From NCBI GenBank assembly GCA_016271365.2, contig JADMNL010000023.1:604100501-604164500 (forward strand): a stretch of DNA of 64,000 nt. The letters are read 5' to 3'. The stretch comes from Neoceratodus forsteri. Its lineage: Eukaryota > Chordata > Ceratodontiformes > Ceratodontidae. The notes beneath the pieces were generated by a model, which searched no databases, was not told the DNA's origin, and worked only from the letters and a program-made list of their open reading frames with translations. This document shows positions 42,421 to 53,281 of this stretch, piece by piece. The translations under genes and the position numbers were made by a program. Position 1 is the first letter of the stretch. Each line of letters starts with the position of its first letter.

Positions 42421-44884
42421 CACATAGAAACATAGAATTTGACGGCAGATAAGGACCGCTTGGCCCACCCAGTCTGCCCATTTCCCTACCTACTGGATAA
42501 GCTGCAGATCCTAGTTAACCAGCAGCCTACTTCTTTCTACCCCCACCCCCCAGAATTGCCTTATGACTATCCCATGCATGCTTGAATTCCACCACTGATT
42601 TTGACTCCACAACCTCCTCAAGGCCATTCCATGCATCCACAACCCTCTGTGAAAAATACTCCTTAAATTACCTCTGAGCTGCCCTCTTCAAATTGTGCCC
42701 TCTTGTTCTTGCACACCTCTTTTTTGAAAGATGCTACCCTCTTGGACTTTGTTGATCCCTTGAGGTACTTGAAAGTTTCTATCATGTCCCCCTCTCCCTC
42801 CTTTCCTCGAGGCTACTACATATTAAGCTCCTTAAGTCTCTCTTCATATGTCCTCCGGTGCAGACCCTGCACCATTTTAGTTGCCCTCCTCTGGACAGCT
42901 TCCATCCTGTCTATGTCTTTGCGGAGATTGGGTCTCCAGAACTGCACACAGTACTCCAGATGGGGTCTCACCAGCTGTCTGTACAGAGGGATAATAACTT
43001 CCTGTTTTCTACTGGTGATGCCTCTCCCTATGCATCCCAGTATCCCCCAGCCCTCCTTGCTGCCTTCTTACATTGCTTGCCCACCTTTAGGTCATCTGAT
43101 ATGACTACCCCCAGGTCCCTTTCCATTTTTGTTGTTGTTAGTATCTCACCCCCATTGTGTACTCTTCCCCTGGGTTTTTGTTTCCCAGGTGCATTACCTT
43201 ACACTTCTTAGCATTGAATCTAAGCTGCCATACATGTGACCATTCCTCTAACCTTGCCAAGTCCCTTCTCATCCTTTCCACCCCACCCTGTGCATCAACT
43301 CTGTTGCAGATCTTAGTGTCATCTGCAAAGAGACATGCTTTTCCTTCCAGTCCTTCTGCAATGTCGCTTATAAAGACATTGAAGAGGACTGGTCCTAATA
43401 CTGAACCTTCGCGTGCACCCGCTAGTAACCCTCCTTTCTTCTGAGTGGACTCCATTTACTATTACTCTCTGTGTCCTATTCTCCAGCCAATTCTTTTACC
43501 CAGGCTGTCATCTTGGGACCCACTCCCAGGCTGGCTAACTTATATATTAATCTTTTGTGTGGGACTGTGTCAATTGCCTTGCTTAAAGTCTAGGTAGGCC
43601 ATGTCACAGCCCCTCCCTGATCTACTACTTTGGTCACCCAGTCAAAGAAATCTATCAGATTGGTCTGGCATGACCTTCCGCCATGAATCCATGCTGCCTT
43701 GGGTCTTGTGCCCTCTGGCCTCTAGATACTGACAATTCTTTCCTTTAGAAGTGATTCCATCATTTCCCTATCACTGAGGTTAAACTAACAGGTCTATAGT
43801 TTCCTGCTTCTGCCTTGCTCCCACTTTTGTGAAGGAGATCACATCTGCCCTCCTCCAGTCCTCGGTACCATCCCCATCCTCCCATGATTTGTTAAAGAGG
43901 GTAGTCAGTGGTGTCACTAGTTCTACCTTAGTTCTTTTAGAATTCTGGGATGAATCTCATCAGGCCCCATTGCTTTGCCCACCTTCAGTTTAAGAGTTCT
44001 TTCAGAACCCTTTCTTCTGTAAATGGGCTGGTATCAACTTCTGTATCCAGAGTGTTACTACTGTTTGTTTTATGTACCTCCCCTCTTCCTTTGTAAATAC
44101 TGAGCAAAAATATTTGTTTAGTATCTCTGCCTTTTCACATTCTCCCTCTGCCCACCCTCCCTCCCCTTTATTAAGCCTCACTATCACTCCTTGGTCTTCC
44201 TTTGCTCCCTGATGTACCTGTAAAAGGTTTTATTCCCCTTCTTAACTGAGTTGGCTATCTTTTCCTCAGTTTGGGCCTTTGCTGTTCTGACTGCCTTCCC
44301 AGCCTCCTTTTGCTTTAACTGATACAGTTCTCTGTCCTGCCCTGCTGCGATTCCTTGTACTTCCTGAATGCTTTCTTTTTCTCTTGAACCTTCACTGCCA
44401 CTTCCTTTGAGAACCATAGTGGTTTCTTACATCGTCTTGTTTTGTTTATTTGCTTCACACAAAGGCTCGTTACCTCTGTGATGGCAGTTTTTATTATTCC
44501 CCATTGTTCTTCCACCCCTCCTTCCTGCCCATTTGCTAGTGCATTCCTTAGGCACTCACCCATTTTGGCAAAGTCAGCCCTCCTAAAGTCCAGTACTTTT
44601 GTCTTTGTATGGCTTGACTCTATTGCTGTGTTTATTGTGAACCATACTGTTCGATGGTCGCTAGTTCCCAGATGGCTACCCACTTCACCATCTGTGATCC
44701 TCTCTCCATCTCCATTCGAGAGTATCAAGTCTAATATTGCTCCCTCTCGAGTGGGCTCCAGTACTAGTTGTCTAAGGCATGCCCCTGTAGGGCATCTAGA
44801 ATAACTACACTCTTAAGTGGCAGCTGCAACTGCGCTCCAGTTAACATCTGGCATATTCAGATCACCCATCAGCAATATCTCCCC
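42421..44884 (-). mobile_element. CR1-type LINE (family CR1-B), 5' truncated
   Basis: The minus-strand element ends at low coordinates with 'acatagaaacatagaatttg', the conserved CR1-B 3' end (inverse of 'tgggccataggcccttatctgcc'-type tails). Coding blocks in minus order: GEILLMGDLNMPDVNWSA (about 44885-44832), EPTREGAILDLILSNGDGER (about 44765-44706), HLGTSDHRTVWF, KKPLWFSKEVAVKVQEKKKA, a linker, then RT with EGSVLGPVLFNVFISDIAEG (about 43400-43340) and CLFADDTKICN (catalytic box, about 43340-43308), WQLRFNAKKCKVMHLGNKN, and a C-terminal domain to about 42700. Stops and frame changes are present. It is abutted at 44885 by DIRS-B3. Confidence 0.85.
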
Positions 44885-45157
44885 TTCTAGGGACATGGAT
44901 ATGTTGTTCATCCACACTCATTGGCAGGTATCCTTGCCGCTTTAAATCTGCGGAAGGTCTTCAAGCTTGCTCCTCCCACCCACCGGGTGGTATAACTCTC
45001 AGCTCCGCCCCAGCAGCGTCAGATCTTCCTTACCGCTTGGAAGCTCAGGTTTCCCTCCTTAACGCTCTGCGTTTTAGAACTAGTTCCTATTTCTCCGTTT
45101 GCGGATTTAAAAATAAATTTTGCAAAGACTTGATCTTCTATCCCTCATGCGGCTGCG

Positions 45158-45915
45158 ATGGACAAACCGACTCCCAGATTTGGAGATGCCCATGCGGGCA
45201 GAAGATGTCTCGGACAGGATCCACACTCCACGTGTGTCTACTGCTTAGGCCTTGAGCCGACCCGCAGGCTTGCGTGACCTGTGCTCATCTTTCTCGGCCT
45301 CGTCCTCGAGAAGACCGTGCTGCCCGATTGCAACTGGGCCGTCCGGAAGCGCTTTCCCTCCGTGAAGTCCAAGGAGGTCTGCTGGCGGTGTCCGGCGGGC
45401 GCGGCTCAGCGGATCAGTCGAGCGGATGGTCGCCTCGAAGAGGAGGCGGCGCTGGCCGTGATCTTCCTCGCCGCGGCATTTATCCCGCGCTCTCTGGGCT
45501 CTTCTTACACGGCTTCTTTAAGAGCTTTGTCTGTCCTCTCCACTAAAGGAGAAGGGCCTCGTTGGCTTGGCTGAGGATATCCACCTTTACTCGGATACCC
45601 AGCACAGTTGGCGGATGTCCTTTTTGGGACTGACCTCTTCGACCCTGGGTGGAAGGTCACCTGCAGAGGATCGAGAAGTCCAATGCTACCTTGGACTCGG
45701 TCTCTTCCGCCAGAAGGACAAAGGCCGCAAACCACAGCCTAAGCCCTTCAGTCCTTCTGTGCCCTCGCGCCTGCCCAGCAACGCCAGGGCCAGCAGGCTC
45801 GGCCTTGGCATCCCAAACCCAAACCGCCGGCTTCCTCTAACAGGAGGCAGGGAGGAAAGGGCCCAGGAGGTCCCTCGGCCGGTCCTCCTCCAAGCCTGCC
45901 CAGTGACGGGCTGAG
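45158..45915 (+). pseudogene. DIRS-B3 gag, fused by internal deletion
   Basis: The first part (45158-45560) matches B2 gag from its ATG through the 'TKGEGP' block, with frame changes and a decayed Cys/His cluster (THVCLLLRP). It then passes directly into the late gag block (AEDIHLYSDTQHSWRMSFLG, from about 45567) and the Q/P-rich tail to about 45840. The Ser/Pro/Arg-rich middle half of gag is missing. It is not translatable as one frame. Confidence 0.7.
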
Positions 45916-46139
45916 GGGTGTCGCCCCATTCCGTCGCCTTATCCCTGGGTCCCCGTGGGGGACGGCCCGCACTTCGTTCCGCCTGGTCCGCTGTTTCCAC
46001 GGACAGGTGGGTCTTAGAGGTGGTGGAAGAGGCCTGCCTCTGGAATTCGAGCAGGCACCACCCTTCAGAGCCGCCCCTCGGGGCTTCGGGATCCCCAGCC
46101 TCACTGGCGGCTCGCCGAGCCGACATCGCCTCCTCCTCC

Positions 46140-48780
46140 AGAAGGAGGTGATAAGAGAGGTGGTGGACCCTCCTTCAGACCCAGGGTTTGTGTCCAGGTA
46201 CTTCCTGGTTCCGAAACGGACGGGGGGGCTGGCGCCCCATTCTCTACCTACACAACCTAAACAAGTTCCTAAGGTCTCGAACCTTCAGGATGGTCCTCTG
46301 GCTCAGATAATACCATCCTTGGAGCAGCGTGTGGTTCTGCTCTCTGGACTTGCAGGGCGCGTTTTTCACGTCCCTATCCGTCCGTCTCACCAGAAATTCC
46401 CTTGACTTCGAGCGGAAGGATCCTCTTGAGTTCCAAGCCATGCCCTTGACTTGTCACCAGCTCCCAGGGTCTTCACCAAATGCATGGCAGTGGTGACAGC
46501 ATTCCTGCGGCGCCGAGGGGTCCGGGTGTACCCTTACCTGGTCGACTGGCTGATACCAGCTCCCTCCAGGAAGGAGGCGGAGTGGTCCAGAGATCTGGCC
46601 CTCCAGGTCTGCTCTCAACTGGGCCTCCTTATCAACGAGGCCAGAGTGAACTCGAGTCAGAGCAGGTGATTCTATTCATCGGGCGCAGCTTCGACTCTCT
46701 TCGAGCCAGAGCGGCTCCCGGCGGACAGGGCCGAGGTTCTTTCCTCCTTTGCCCGATCATTTCTGGTTGGGCAATTCGCTTCTGCCGGGACTTCTGCGCC
46801 TCCTGGTCTCATGGCGGCCTGCACCAGCGTGGTCTGTTGGGCCCGCTGGAACATGCGTCCCTTCAGTGGGGACTGGCCAGCCAGTGGTCTGGCAGCTGCG
46901 ATCCTTTGGACCAGCTTGTCGGTGACACAGGGGATGTGGAGCGCTCTCCAGTGGTGGACCGTTCCAGATCATTTGCAGGAGGGCATCCCGTTAGTCCGCC
47001 CGAGCCGGACGGTCTCTCTATCGACCGATGCCTCTCTGATGGGTTGGGGTGCCCATCTGGGGAACACCGGGCTCATGGCCTCTGGTCCCATCGCGGGTCC
47101 CGATGCCACATCAGCCTGCTGGAGCTCAGGCGGTCCGCCTAGCTCCCACGCCTTTGCTCCGTTCCTCCGGGTCAAGTGGTCCGAGTCCAGACGGACAATA
47201 CCACGACCATGTACTATCTGAACGCCAGGGCGGGACGCAGCTCCATGCTTCTATGCAAGGAAGCTCTCCGGTCACTGTGCGCAGCCTGGAGGCGATCTCC
47301 AGCTATTCACGTGGCAGGAGCCTCCAACACCCTGGCCGATGCCCTGAGCCGATAGGGGCTGCATCCCACGAGTGGTCTCTCCTGCCGGAGGTAGTACAGC
47401 ATCTGTTCTCCCTTTGGGGCACTCCTCAGGTGGACCTGTTTGCCTCCATGGAGAACGCGGCTGAGTCTGTTCCATGCCCACCCCTCAGCAGGGCTCGCTG
47501 CAGGGGATGCCTCTCGAGGCAATGGACCCCGGCCTCTTTACGCCTTTTCCCCATTTCCCTTGATCCACAAGGTGCTTCTCAAGCGAGAGGACAAGGCGAG
47601 GTGATTCTGATAGCCCCAGACTGGCCTCGCCAGTTCTGGTACCAGATCTCCTCAGTCTCAGCTCCAGGATTCCGCGCAGCTTCCAGCTCGCCAGGACCTG
47701 CTCTCAGTCAATCAGGGAAGGTGTTCCATCCGGACCTTCAATCCTGCACCTGACGGCCTGGTTCCTGAGCGGCCAGAGTTCCAGGCCTTGGGTCTTTCCG
47801 ACGAGGTCCTCAATGTAGTTGAGGCGTCCCGTAAGGAGTCACCAGAAAATGTTATGCCTTCAAATGGAAAAGGTTTCATTTGGTGTCAGGCAAGGCCTGG
47901 ACCCTTCCTCCTGTTCATTGGCAAGCATCTTGGACTATTTATGGTCCCTTTCTAATCAAGGGCTTAGGTCGACGACCCTAAGGGTGCACCTGGCAGCCAT
48001 CTCTGCTTACCGGGCGCGGGCCGGGAAGCAGTCGGTGGCGCAGGAGAAGGTGGTCTGGCGCTTTTTCAAAAGCCTTGATCACATTTCCCCTCCAGTGCGG
48101 GAACCCCACCTCCGTGGGATCTACTGCTGGTACTGGCAAAGCTCATGGGCAAGCCATTCGAACCTATGCACAGGTGTGCTCTCTCTCACCTGTCGTGGAG
48201 ACCGCCTTCTTGGTGGCTATCACGTCAGCCAGAAGGATGGAGAGCTCCAGGCGCTTTCCATAGAGTCTCCTTACCTGGTCTTCCACAGGGACAGAAGTGT
48301 CTCTGCCTCACCCGGAATTCAAGGTGGTGTCGGAGTTTCACCTTAACCAGGTGTTGACTCTGCCGGTGTTCTACCCCAAATCACCACCGGAGGCCGAATA
48401 TAGGCTCCATACTCTGGACCCTAGAAGGGCGCTCATATTATAAGGAGCGACGGCTGAAATTGTGAGAGGTTCCGCCAGCTGTTTGTCACCACGCTGAAGC
48501 CGCATCTGGCAGACCTGCAGCCAAGCGGACGATAAGCAGGTGGGTAACCTCCTGCATAGATCTCTGCTATAAGTTGGCGGGCATGGAGCCTCCCAGAGGA
48601 TAAGAGCTCATTCTACCCGCCATACTGCTGTGATGGCTGCTTCCAGGACGCCCCTATCCAGGAAATCTGCAGGGCTGCTACCTGGAAGTCAGCAACACCT
48701 TCATTACCCACTACCACATCGACCTTGAGTCACGCGGGATGCTGGTTTTGGGCCTACAGTTCTCCAGTCTCTCTTTCCCA
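46140..48780 (+). pseudogene. DIRS-B3 pol and recombinase remnants
   Basis: The RT begins SRYFLVPKRTGG (about 46186). Its catalytic box at 46535-46546 reads YLVD: the first Asp of YLDD is replaced by Val. RNase H: LSTDASLMGWGAHLG (about 47018). Linker: GTPQVDLFASMENA (about 47420) and VILIAPDWPRQFWYQI (about 47600). Recombinase from EASRKESPENVMPSNG (about 47820, frame-shifted), VHLAAISAYRARAGKQ (about 47985) and AITSARRMESSRRF (about 48217). Box II, read across frame changes near 48601-48640, retains an HST(R)-like reading (ATHSTRH equivalent 'cattctacccgccat'). Numerous single-base indels, so inactive. Confidence 0.75.
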
Positions 48781-48834
48781 AGTAAGTATATAGGGGTGTC
48801 GTCTTGCCTCCCTCCTCCCGGAGAACTGCTAGAG

Positions 48835-48938
48835 TCTGCCAATGAGTGTGGATGAACAACATATCCATGTCCCTAGAAATACAGGTTACTCACCTGTAAC
48901 AGGAGTTCTAGGAATGGTATATGTTGTTCATCCATACG
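48835..48938 (+). repeat. DIRS-B3 internal complementary region
   Basis: Reverse complement of the left end (from 44885) followed by the reverse complement of the right end (to 49152), same layout as in B1 and B2. The 'aatgagtgtgg' variant in the ICR is matched by 'ccacactcatt' at the left end of this copy (44914-44924) and by 'aatgagtgtgg' at 49092-49102. The three sites of this copy agree with each other and differ from B2 (ccagacagtgtgg), as expected if each replication cycle copies one from the other. Confidence 0.85.
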
Positions 48939-49152
48939 ACCACCCGACCTCCCGGCCTCGACGTAAACCTGAGCTTCCAGCGGGCAGATCAGGCGTCATG
49001 GGGCGGGGAGCCGAGAGTTATACCACCCGGTGGGTGGAGGAGCAAGCTTGGAAGACCTTCCGCAAGATTTAAAGCGGCAAGGATACTGCCAATGAGTGTG
49101 GATGAACAACATATACCATTCCTAGAACTCCTGTTACAGGTGAGTAACCTGT

Positions 49153-50540
49153 ATTTTTTGTAGCAGCTCTGTTGGTCCAATGAAAGATATCAAATCATCT
49201 GTTTCTATGGATCTTGTGTTTCAAGGACCAATACGGCAACACATTTTTCTGTGGCTTTATGGTTTCAGAATGAAAAATGAATTCATCAGTACAGTACCCA
49301 CGGCTCTGAAACCATGAAGTGACAGTCAAAACTCCCAAGTCAGGATTTTAAATAACTGCAAAAATTGATTAGTACTTTCATTGTAATAAACTGTAAAAAG
49401 TAGATATATGCATTTTCTAGCAGTTTACGTTGCTAAACAGATTGAGACGAGAGCTATGGATTATCCCAACTGATTAGCAGTTTTACTCGTGACAATGCTA
49501 ATCAATTTTGCAGTTATTTAAAACCCTGCAAGTTCTTGGTTCCATGAAAGGGAACTACACAGAATGTTGTCCATACAATACAAAACACAGCTGACAGCTT
49601 AGCTTTTATTCAGGCACAGTGGAATAGGGCTCCTTTAGAGGTATAAATATAATTTATGAAAAAAGACATTTCAAATGGCTACACATAAGTAATCGATTCC
49701 TGTCCACTTTAAGTTAGGCATGACGAGATGAACAAGGTGGTCTGGTCTAGAATTGCACTTAACTGGCAGAGTGGTTTGCAAAACTGAGGCTGTTTAGAAG
49801 TGCAATAGGAGTTATGCCTAACATGTAAATATCTCAAAGAATACAAGTTACAGATAAAAAGCTAGTATGAAAGTTGTTCAGGACAAAAATAACCTTTCCA
49901 ATGAGCCTATTCATTAAGCTGCACTAATTATATTTTTTAAACTATGGCAATCTGATTACTTGAATTTTTATTTTTCTTAACAATTTTCACCTTTTGTATG
50001 GCTATATTTAAGAAAATATAATGAATTCAGATTAGTGACTACCCTCATTTGAAAGGTTATTTTGTCCTGAACAACTTTCATGTGGGTGGTGTATTGGTAA
50101 CTTGTACACTATGTGAGATATTTACATTTGTTTTGCATGATCCTACTGTGTTTTCTCGGAGAGAAAAAAAAATTGAGTCTGTTTGGGAGACCATATTTTA
50201 CAAAATATGAAGAATTCAGATTAGTGACTACCCTCATGTGAAAGGTCTTTTTGTCCTGAAAAACTTTCACACTGGTTGTTTTTGCACATCTTGAATAGTT
50301 TTAAAGATGTTTAGATGTGTTTTGGAATGTGTGCACATTTGCTCTCGGAGAAAAGCAGCTTGGAGTTCTTTGTCCATCATTCTAAACAGAAAGAAGGGAG
50401 TATTTCTTTAACTGCCATAGAGATTTGCAGTCGTGGAAGGATACACTGAAAAGTACTAAAAAATATGTTCCACGATAATCCCATTTTTGTAGCTAAATCA
50501 CGATGGCTGTAGGCTCTACCCACACCCATATCAAAGGGAT
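49153..50540. repeat. AT-rich region with inverted and direct repeats
   Basis: No gene recognised. 49821-49900 is inverted at 50048-50135 ('atgtaaatatctca', 'gaaagttgttcaggacaaa', 'aacctttc'). 50015-50080 is repeated directly at 50205-50275 ('gaattcagattagtgactaccctcat' with few changes). A smaller inverted pair occurs around 49712-49723 and 49810-49821 (gttaggcatgac / gttatgcctaac). Probably nested MITEs. Confidence 0.55.
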
Positions 50541-51237
50541 GACACACCAGTTGGGGTACATTTTTTGTGAAAAAAGTACATCAGACCAGAATGGTCTGAA
50601 ATTCATGGGAATTGAATTTGTGCCAGCATCCAGATATTTTTTGGGAGGGTTAATTTAACTACTACAAAAAGAAAGTCAGTGGATTTATAGGTTATTTATT
50701 ATAGGTCACAACCTGCCAAACCAGATGGACTTAATGATCAGTGGGATCTGAAACCTTTTCTGAAAAAGAGAGGACTTGTTAATAACTGCCTCTGATGTAA
50801 ACTTTTGACTTGAGCTTTTTCAGTTTTCTTTCTTTCTCGCCTCTTTCCTAGGTCACTGCGTGAATTTGGTTGTGGATCCCCTAGTGATTAAGTAGACTTG
50901 AGAAGCCATGAAAAAGTCATAAAGGGCAATTACTACAGTGTTTCTCATCTAATCTTCTCTGCAAATTCTAGTTGCACCATACTCTCTTGAATATCGGTGC
51001 AGTGTTGTGGATCCCCAGATATATAGCTTAAATATTGGAGCATGGTACAAGCAACGAAACACTTTTTGCCAATCCGTCTTTACTGATTTTTATTTTTTAT
51101 ACAGCTGATACAGGACAGATTATTGTACATGAAAGTTTGAATTTAAGTTGAGCATGACCTGTACCCAGTGTTTTGTATGAGGTTTGTACTATTTCTTTCA
51201 ATTCATTTGAAGTTTAAAAAAAAAAAAAGTTTCTTGT

Positions 51238-51699
51238 GTTGGCCTGCTGGGGCAGGTTGACTACCCACGATGCTGGCGACCCGGGTTCGGGAAAAGACCC
51301 AGGATGTCGGAGGGCCGGCTGGGAGAGAAGGATTGAGCGTCCGATGACTGCTCTCCTCCTTTGGGGGGGGGGGTTGAGTGTTAGGTGCAATGTGGAGGCT
51401 AAGTGTACCGATCACGCCGATGCCAAGTAGCTCAGGGGGGCTGGACGTCATTGCATGTCCCCGCACACTGGGGAAAAAATGCTGCCAGCTGCCCTAGATG
51501 AAGCCCACCTTGGCTTCACTTCGCTCCCAGGCCGACCCTTTGACCTGTCCCATCATCTGCATCACTGTAGGGGTTCAGTTCCACAACCCCGCCCTGGGAG
51601 TGGGAAAGACGGGGTATCGAAGGGCCGTGACCAATATGGGAGTGGAGGCGGGGATCCATGACTGGGCGCCTGGTGACAGAAAAAGTATAATAAATAAAT
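51238..51699 (+). mobile_element. tRNA-derived SINE, copy 3, with target duplication
   Basis: The 15-base duplication 'aaaaaagtttcttgt' occurs at 51223-51237 and 51700-51714. The head has an A-box-like region ('ggggcaggttgactaccc') and B box 'gacccgggttcgggaa' (about 51279-51294). The tail ends in '(taaa)n'. The interrupted PLE sequence is continuous when the SINE and one duplication are removed, matching P1 near 6795-6815. This defines the SINE's ends and shows LINE-type target-primed insertion. Confidence 0.85.
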
Positions 51700-51790
51700 A
51701 AAAAAGTTTCTTGTAATTTAATTGGTCTTTTAAACATTGTCACAAACTTTGGGGCATTTAAGAAATGTGTGTGCTTGTTTTAGCCACACA

Positions 51791-51820
51791 CCCTGAAGAA
51801 GGCTTAGTGCCGAAGTGCTG
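51791..51820 (+). other. Hammerhead-like core in PLE P4 terminal repeat
   Basis: CTGAAGA (fits CUGANGA), then a GGC…GCC stem closing a UUAGU loop, then GAA followed by G. Stem II is perfect here, better than in the copy at 6686-6714, but one extra A precedes it. The G after GAA departs from the hammerhead consensus. Confidence 0.35.
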
Positions 51821-51920
51821 GGGTCAGGCTCTGTACGACTGAGACTGAAGCACAATAAATTAATACTCTGTCATACTCCTGGAGTTCCTGTTTGTGCTTC
51901 TTGCAAGTGAGTGCAAGACT

Positions 51921-52167
51921 TCTGGATAAGAATACTGAAACCCCCAGTGCTGCAGTCCTGCTTTGATGTCAGCTGCTGGGGATTCTTGGATTTGTAGTTA
52001 CAAAAGATGTCTGCTTGGAAATAAGCAGAATTTGTCTGATATAGTCTATTATACTATACTATACTATAGTAACAGTAAGTTAAAGAACTGTAAGCAATAA
52101 GAGCCTGATACCCAAGTGTGAGGCTGATCCTAATTAGCCCTTTGCGTGCAAAAAAAAAAAAAAAAAA
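51921..52167 (+). repeat. R2 foldback repeat, left part (split by DIRS-C)
   Basis: 51950-52090 resembles 59195-59300 in the same orientation ('tcagctgctggggattcttggatttgtagt'-like) and is roughly inverse to 58900-59000. 52098-52148 matches 6170-6212 ('aagtgtgaggctgatcc', 'gcgtgcaaaa'). It ends in an A-run (52149-52167) where DIRS-C begins. A short 'actat' tandem lies near 52050-52068. Confidence 0.6.
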
Positions 52168-52298
52168 AGTTACTCCTCTAACATCTTAAAGCTGGCTCCT
52201 CCACCCAGGTGGTAACTCCCTCAGCTCCGCCCCTGATGCCAGATCTTGCCCGCTGGAAACAGATGTGTGCGCCAAACTAGGAGACGTTGGGTCAGCCT

Positions 52299-52400
52299 GT
52301 GTGGGTGAACATCATATAACACTCCTGGAACTAGTGTTATAGGTGAGTAACCTGTTTTTCTGGGGATGTAGATATGATGCCCTAGCCACACTTCCGGCAG
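52299..52400 (-). repeat. DIRS-C internal complementary region
   Basis: On the minus strand, a half complementary to the left end (58844-58805: 'ggcagaagtgtggc', 'aacatcatatccatg') is followed by a half for the right end ('acaggttactcacctataac', 'gtgttatatgatgttca'). The right-end partner itself is largely missing from this copy. Confidence 0.75.
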
Positions 52401-52445
52401 ACTCCCAGTAGTTCTCCTGGAGGAAGGAAGTAAGGCACACACCCC

Positions 52446-53281
52446 CTACTTAGGGAACAGAGATTGGAGAACTGAGGCCCCATCACAAGCATCCCGGCAT
52501 GACTCGAGGTCAGTGAGGTAATGGGAAATGAAGGTGTGTGCTGACCTCCATGTAGCAGCCCTGCAGATTTCCTGGCTAGGGACATCACTGGAAGCAGCCA
52601 CTGACGCAGTGGTATGATGGGTGGAATGAGCTCTTAGCCCTAAAGGAGGCACCCTACCTGCCAACCCATAGCAGAGATCAATGCAGGATACAGTCCACCT
52701 GCTAGTCGTCTGCTTGGCTGCAGGCCTGCCAGGTTCGGCTTCAGTGTAGGTGACAAACAGCTGGCGAACCTCTCCCCGAACTCCTGCCATGCACGCTTTG
52801 TAATAAGTGAGCGCTTGCCTCAGGTCCAGAGTATGGAGCCTGTGCTCAGTTTTCAAGGTGTGGTTGGTAAAATACACTGACAGATTAATCACCTGGTTAA
52901 GGTGAAAATCCTACACAGCCTTTGGAAGGAACTTCGGGTTGAGGCGCAGGACAACTTTGTCCCTGTGGAAGACCAGGTAAAGAGACTCCACTGAAAGCGC
53001 CTGGAGCTCGCTGATGTGATGGCCTTCAAGAAGGTGGTATTCCATGACAGGTGAGATTTCACACCTGTGCATGGGTTCCGATGGCTTGCCCATGAGCTTT
53101 CCCCAAACCAGCAGCAAATCCCAAGATGATGGTGGTTCATGCATTGGAGCGGAAATATAATCAAGGCCTTTAGAAAAGTGCCAGACCACCTTCTCTTGTG
53201 CCACCCGACTGACTGACCCATGCCCGGTAAGTAGAGATTGCTACCAAGTGCACCTTAAGGGTCGTCGACCGAAGGCTCGAT
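52446..53281 (-). pseudogene. DIRS-C tyrosine recombinase catalytic part
   Basis: Frames 53439-53170 and 53204-52911 cover the core-binding region (STTLKVHLVAIS, VWHFSKGLDYISAP). The box with the first catalytic Arg is degraded (AITSASSRRFQ, about 53020). The ORF 52892-52446 is open for 148 codons and holds VRQLFVTYTEAEPGRPAAKQ, LRAHSTHHTTAS (box II) and TFISHYLTDLES with the Tyr nucleophile, ending VLQSLFPK. In box II the Arg of HxxR is His (codon at 52618-52616), so the catalytic set is incomplete even apart from frame breaks. Confidence 0.82.

Larger units (their letters stand above)
44885..49152 (+). mobile_element. DIRS-B3 retrotransposon, internally deleted
   Basis: 4.27 kb against 5.85 kb for DIRS-B2. 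The left end 'ttctagggacatgg', the ICR (48835-48938) and the right end '…gtgagtaacctgt' are all present. The gag start is at 45158 (MDKPTPRFGD…). At about 45560 the sequence jumps from the early gag (equivalent to B2 about 25677) to the gag C-terminal part (B2 about 27239), removing about 1.56 kb. Downstream it carries RT, RNase H, linker and recombinase remnants with many one-base indels. It abuts the EN region of CR1-B on its left; the right flank is not CR1. Confidence 0.9.
50541..51920 (+). mobile_element. Penelope-like element P4, 3' part (with SINE inside)
   Basis: 50545-50640 is the plus-strand equivalent of the P1 endonuclease end at 18649-18760 ('tggtctgaaattcatg', 'gccagcatccagatatt'). 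It runs without break into the 3' terminal region (50660-51900), equivalent to P1 7350-6440. It is therefore the uninterrupted version of the DIRS-A target. It contains 'cagtgttttgtatgaggttt', the hammerhead-like core at 51791-51820, and 'aataaattaatactctgtca' near its end. The SINE at 51238-51699 interrupts it. Confidence 0.75.
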
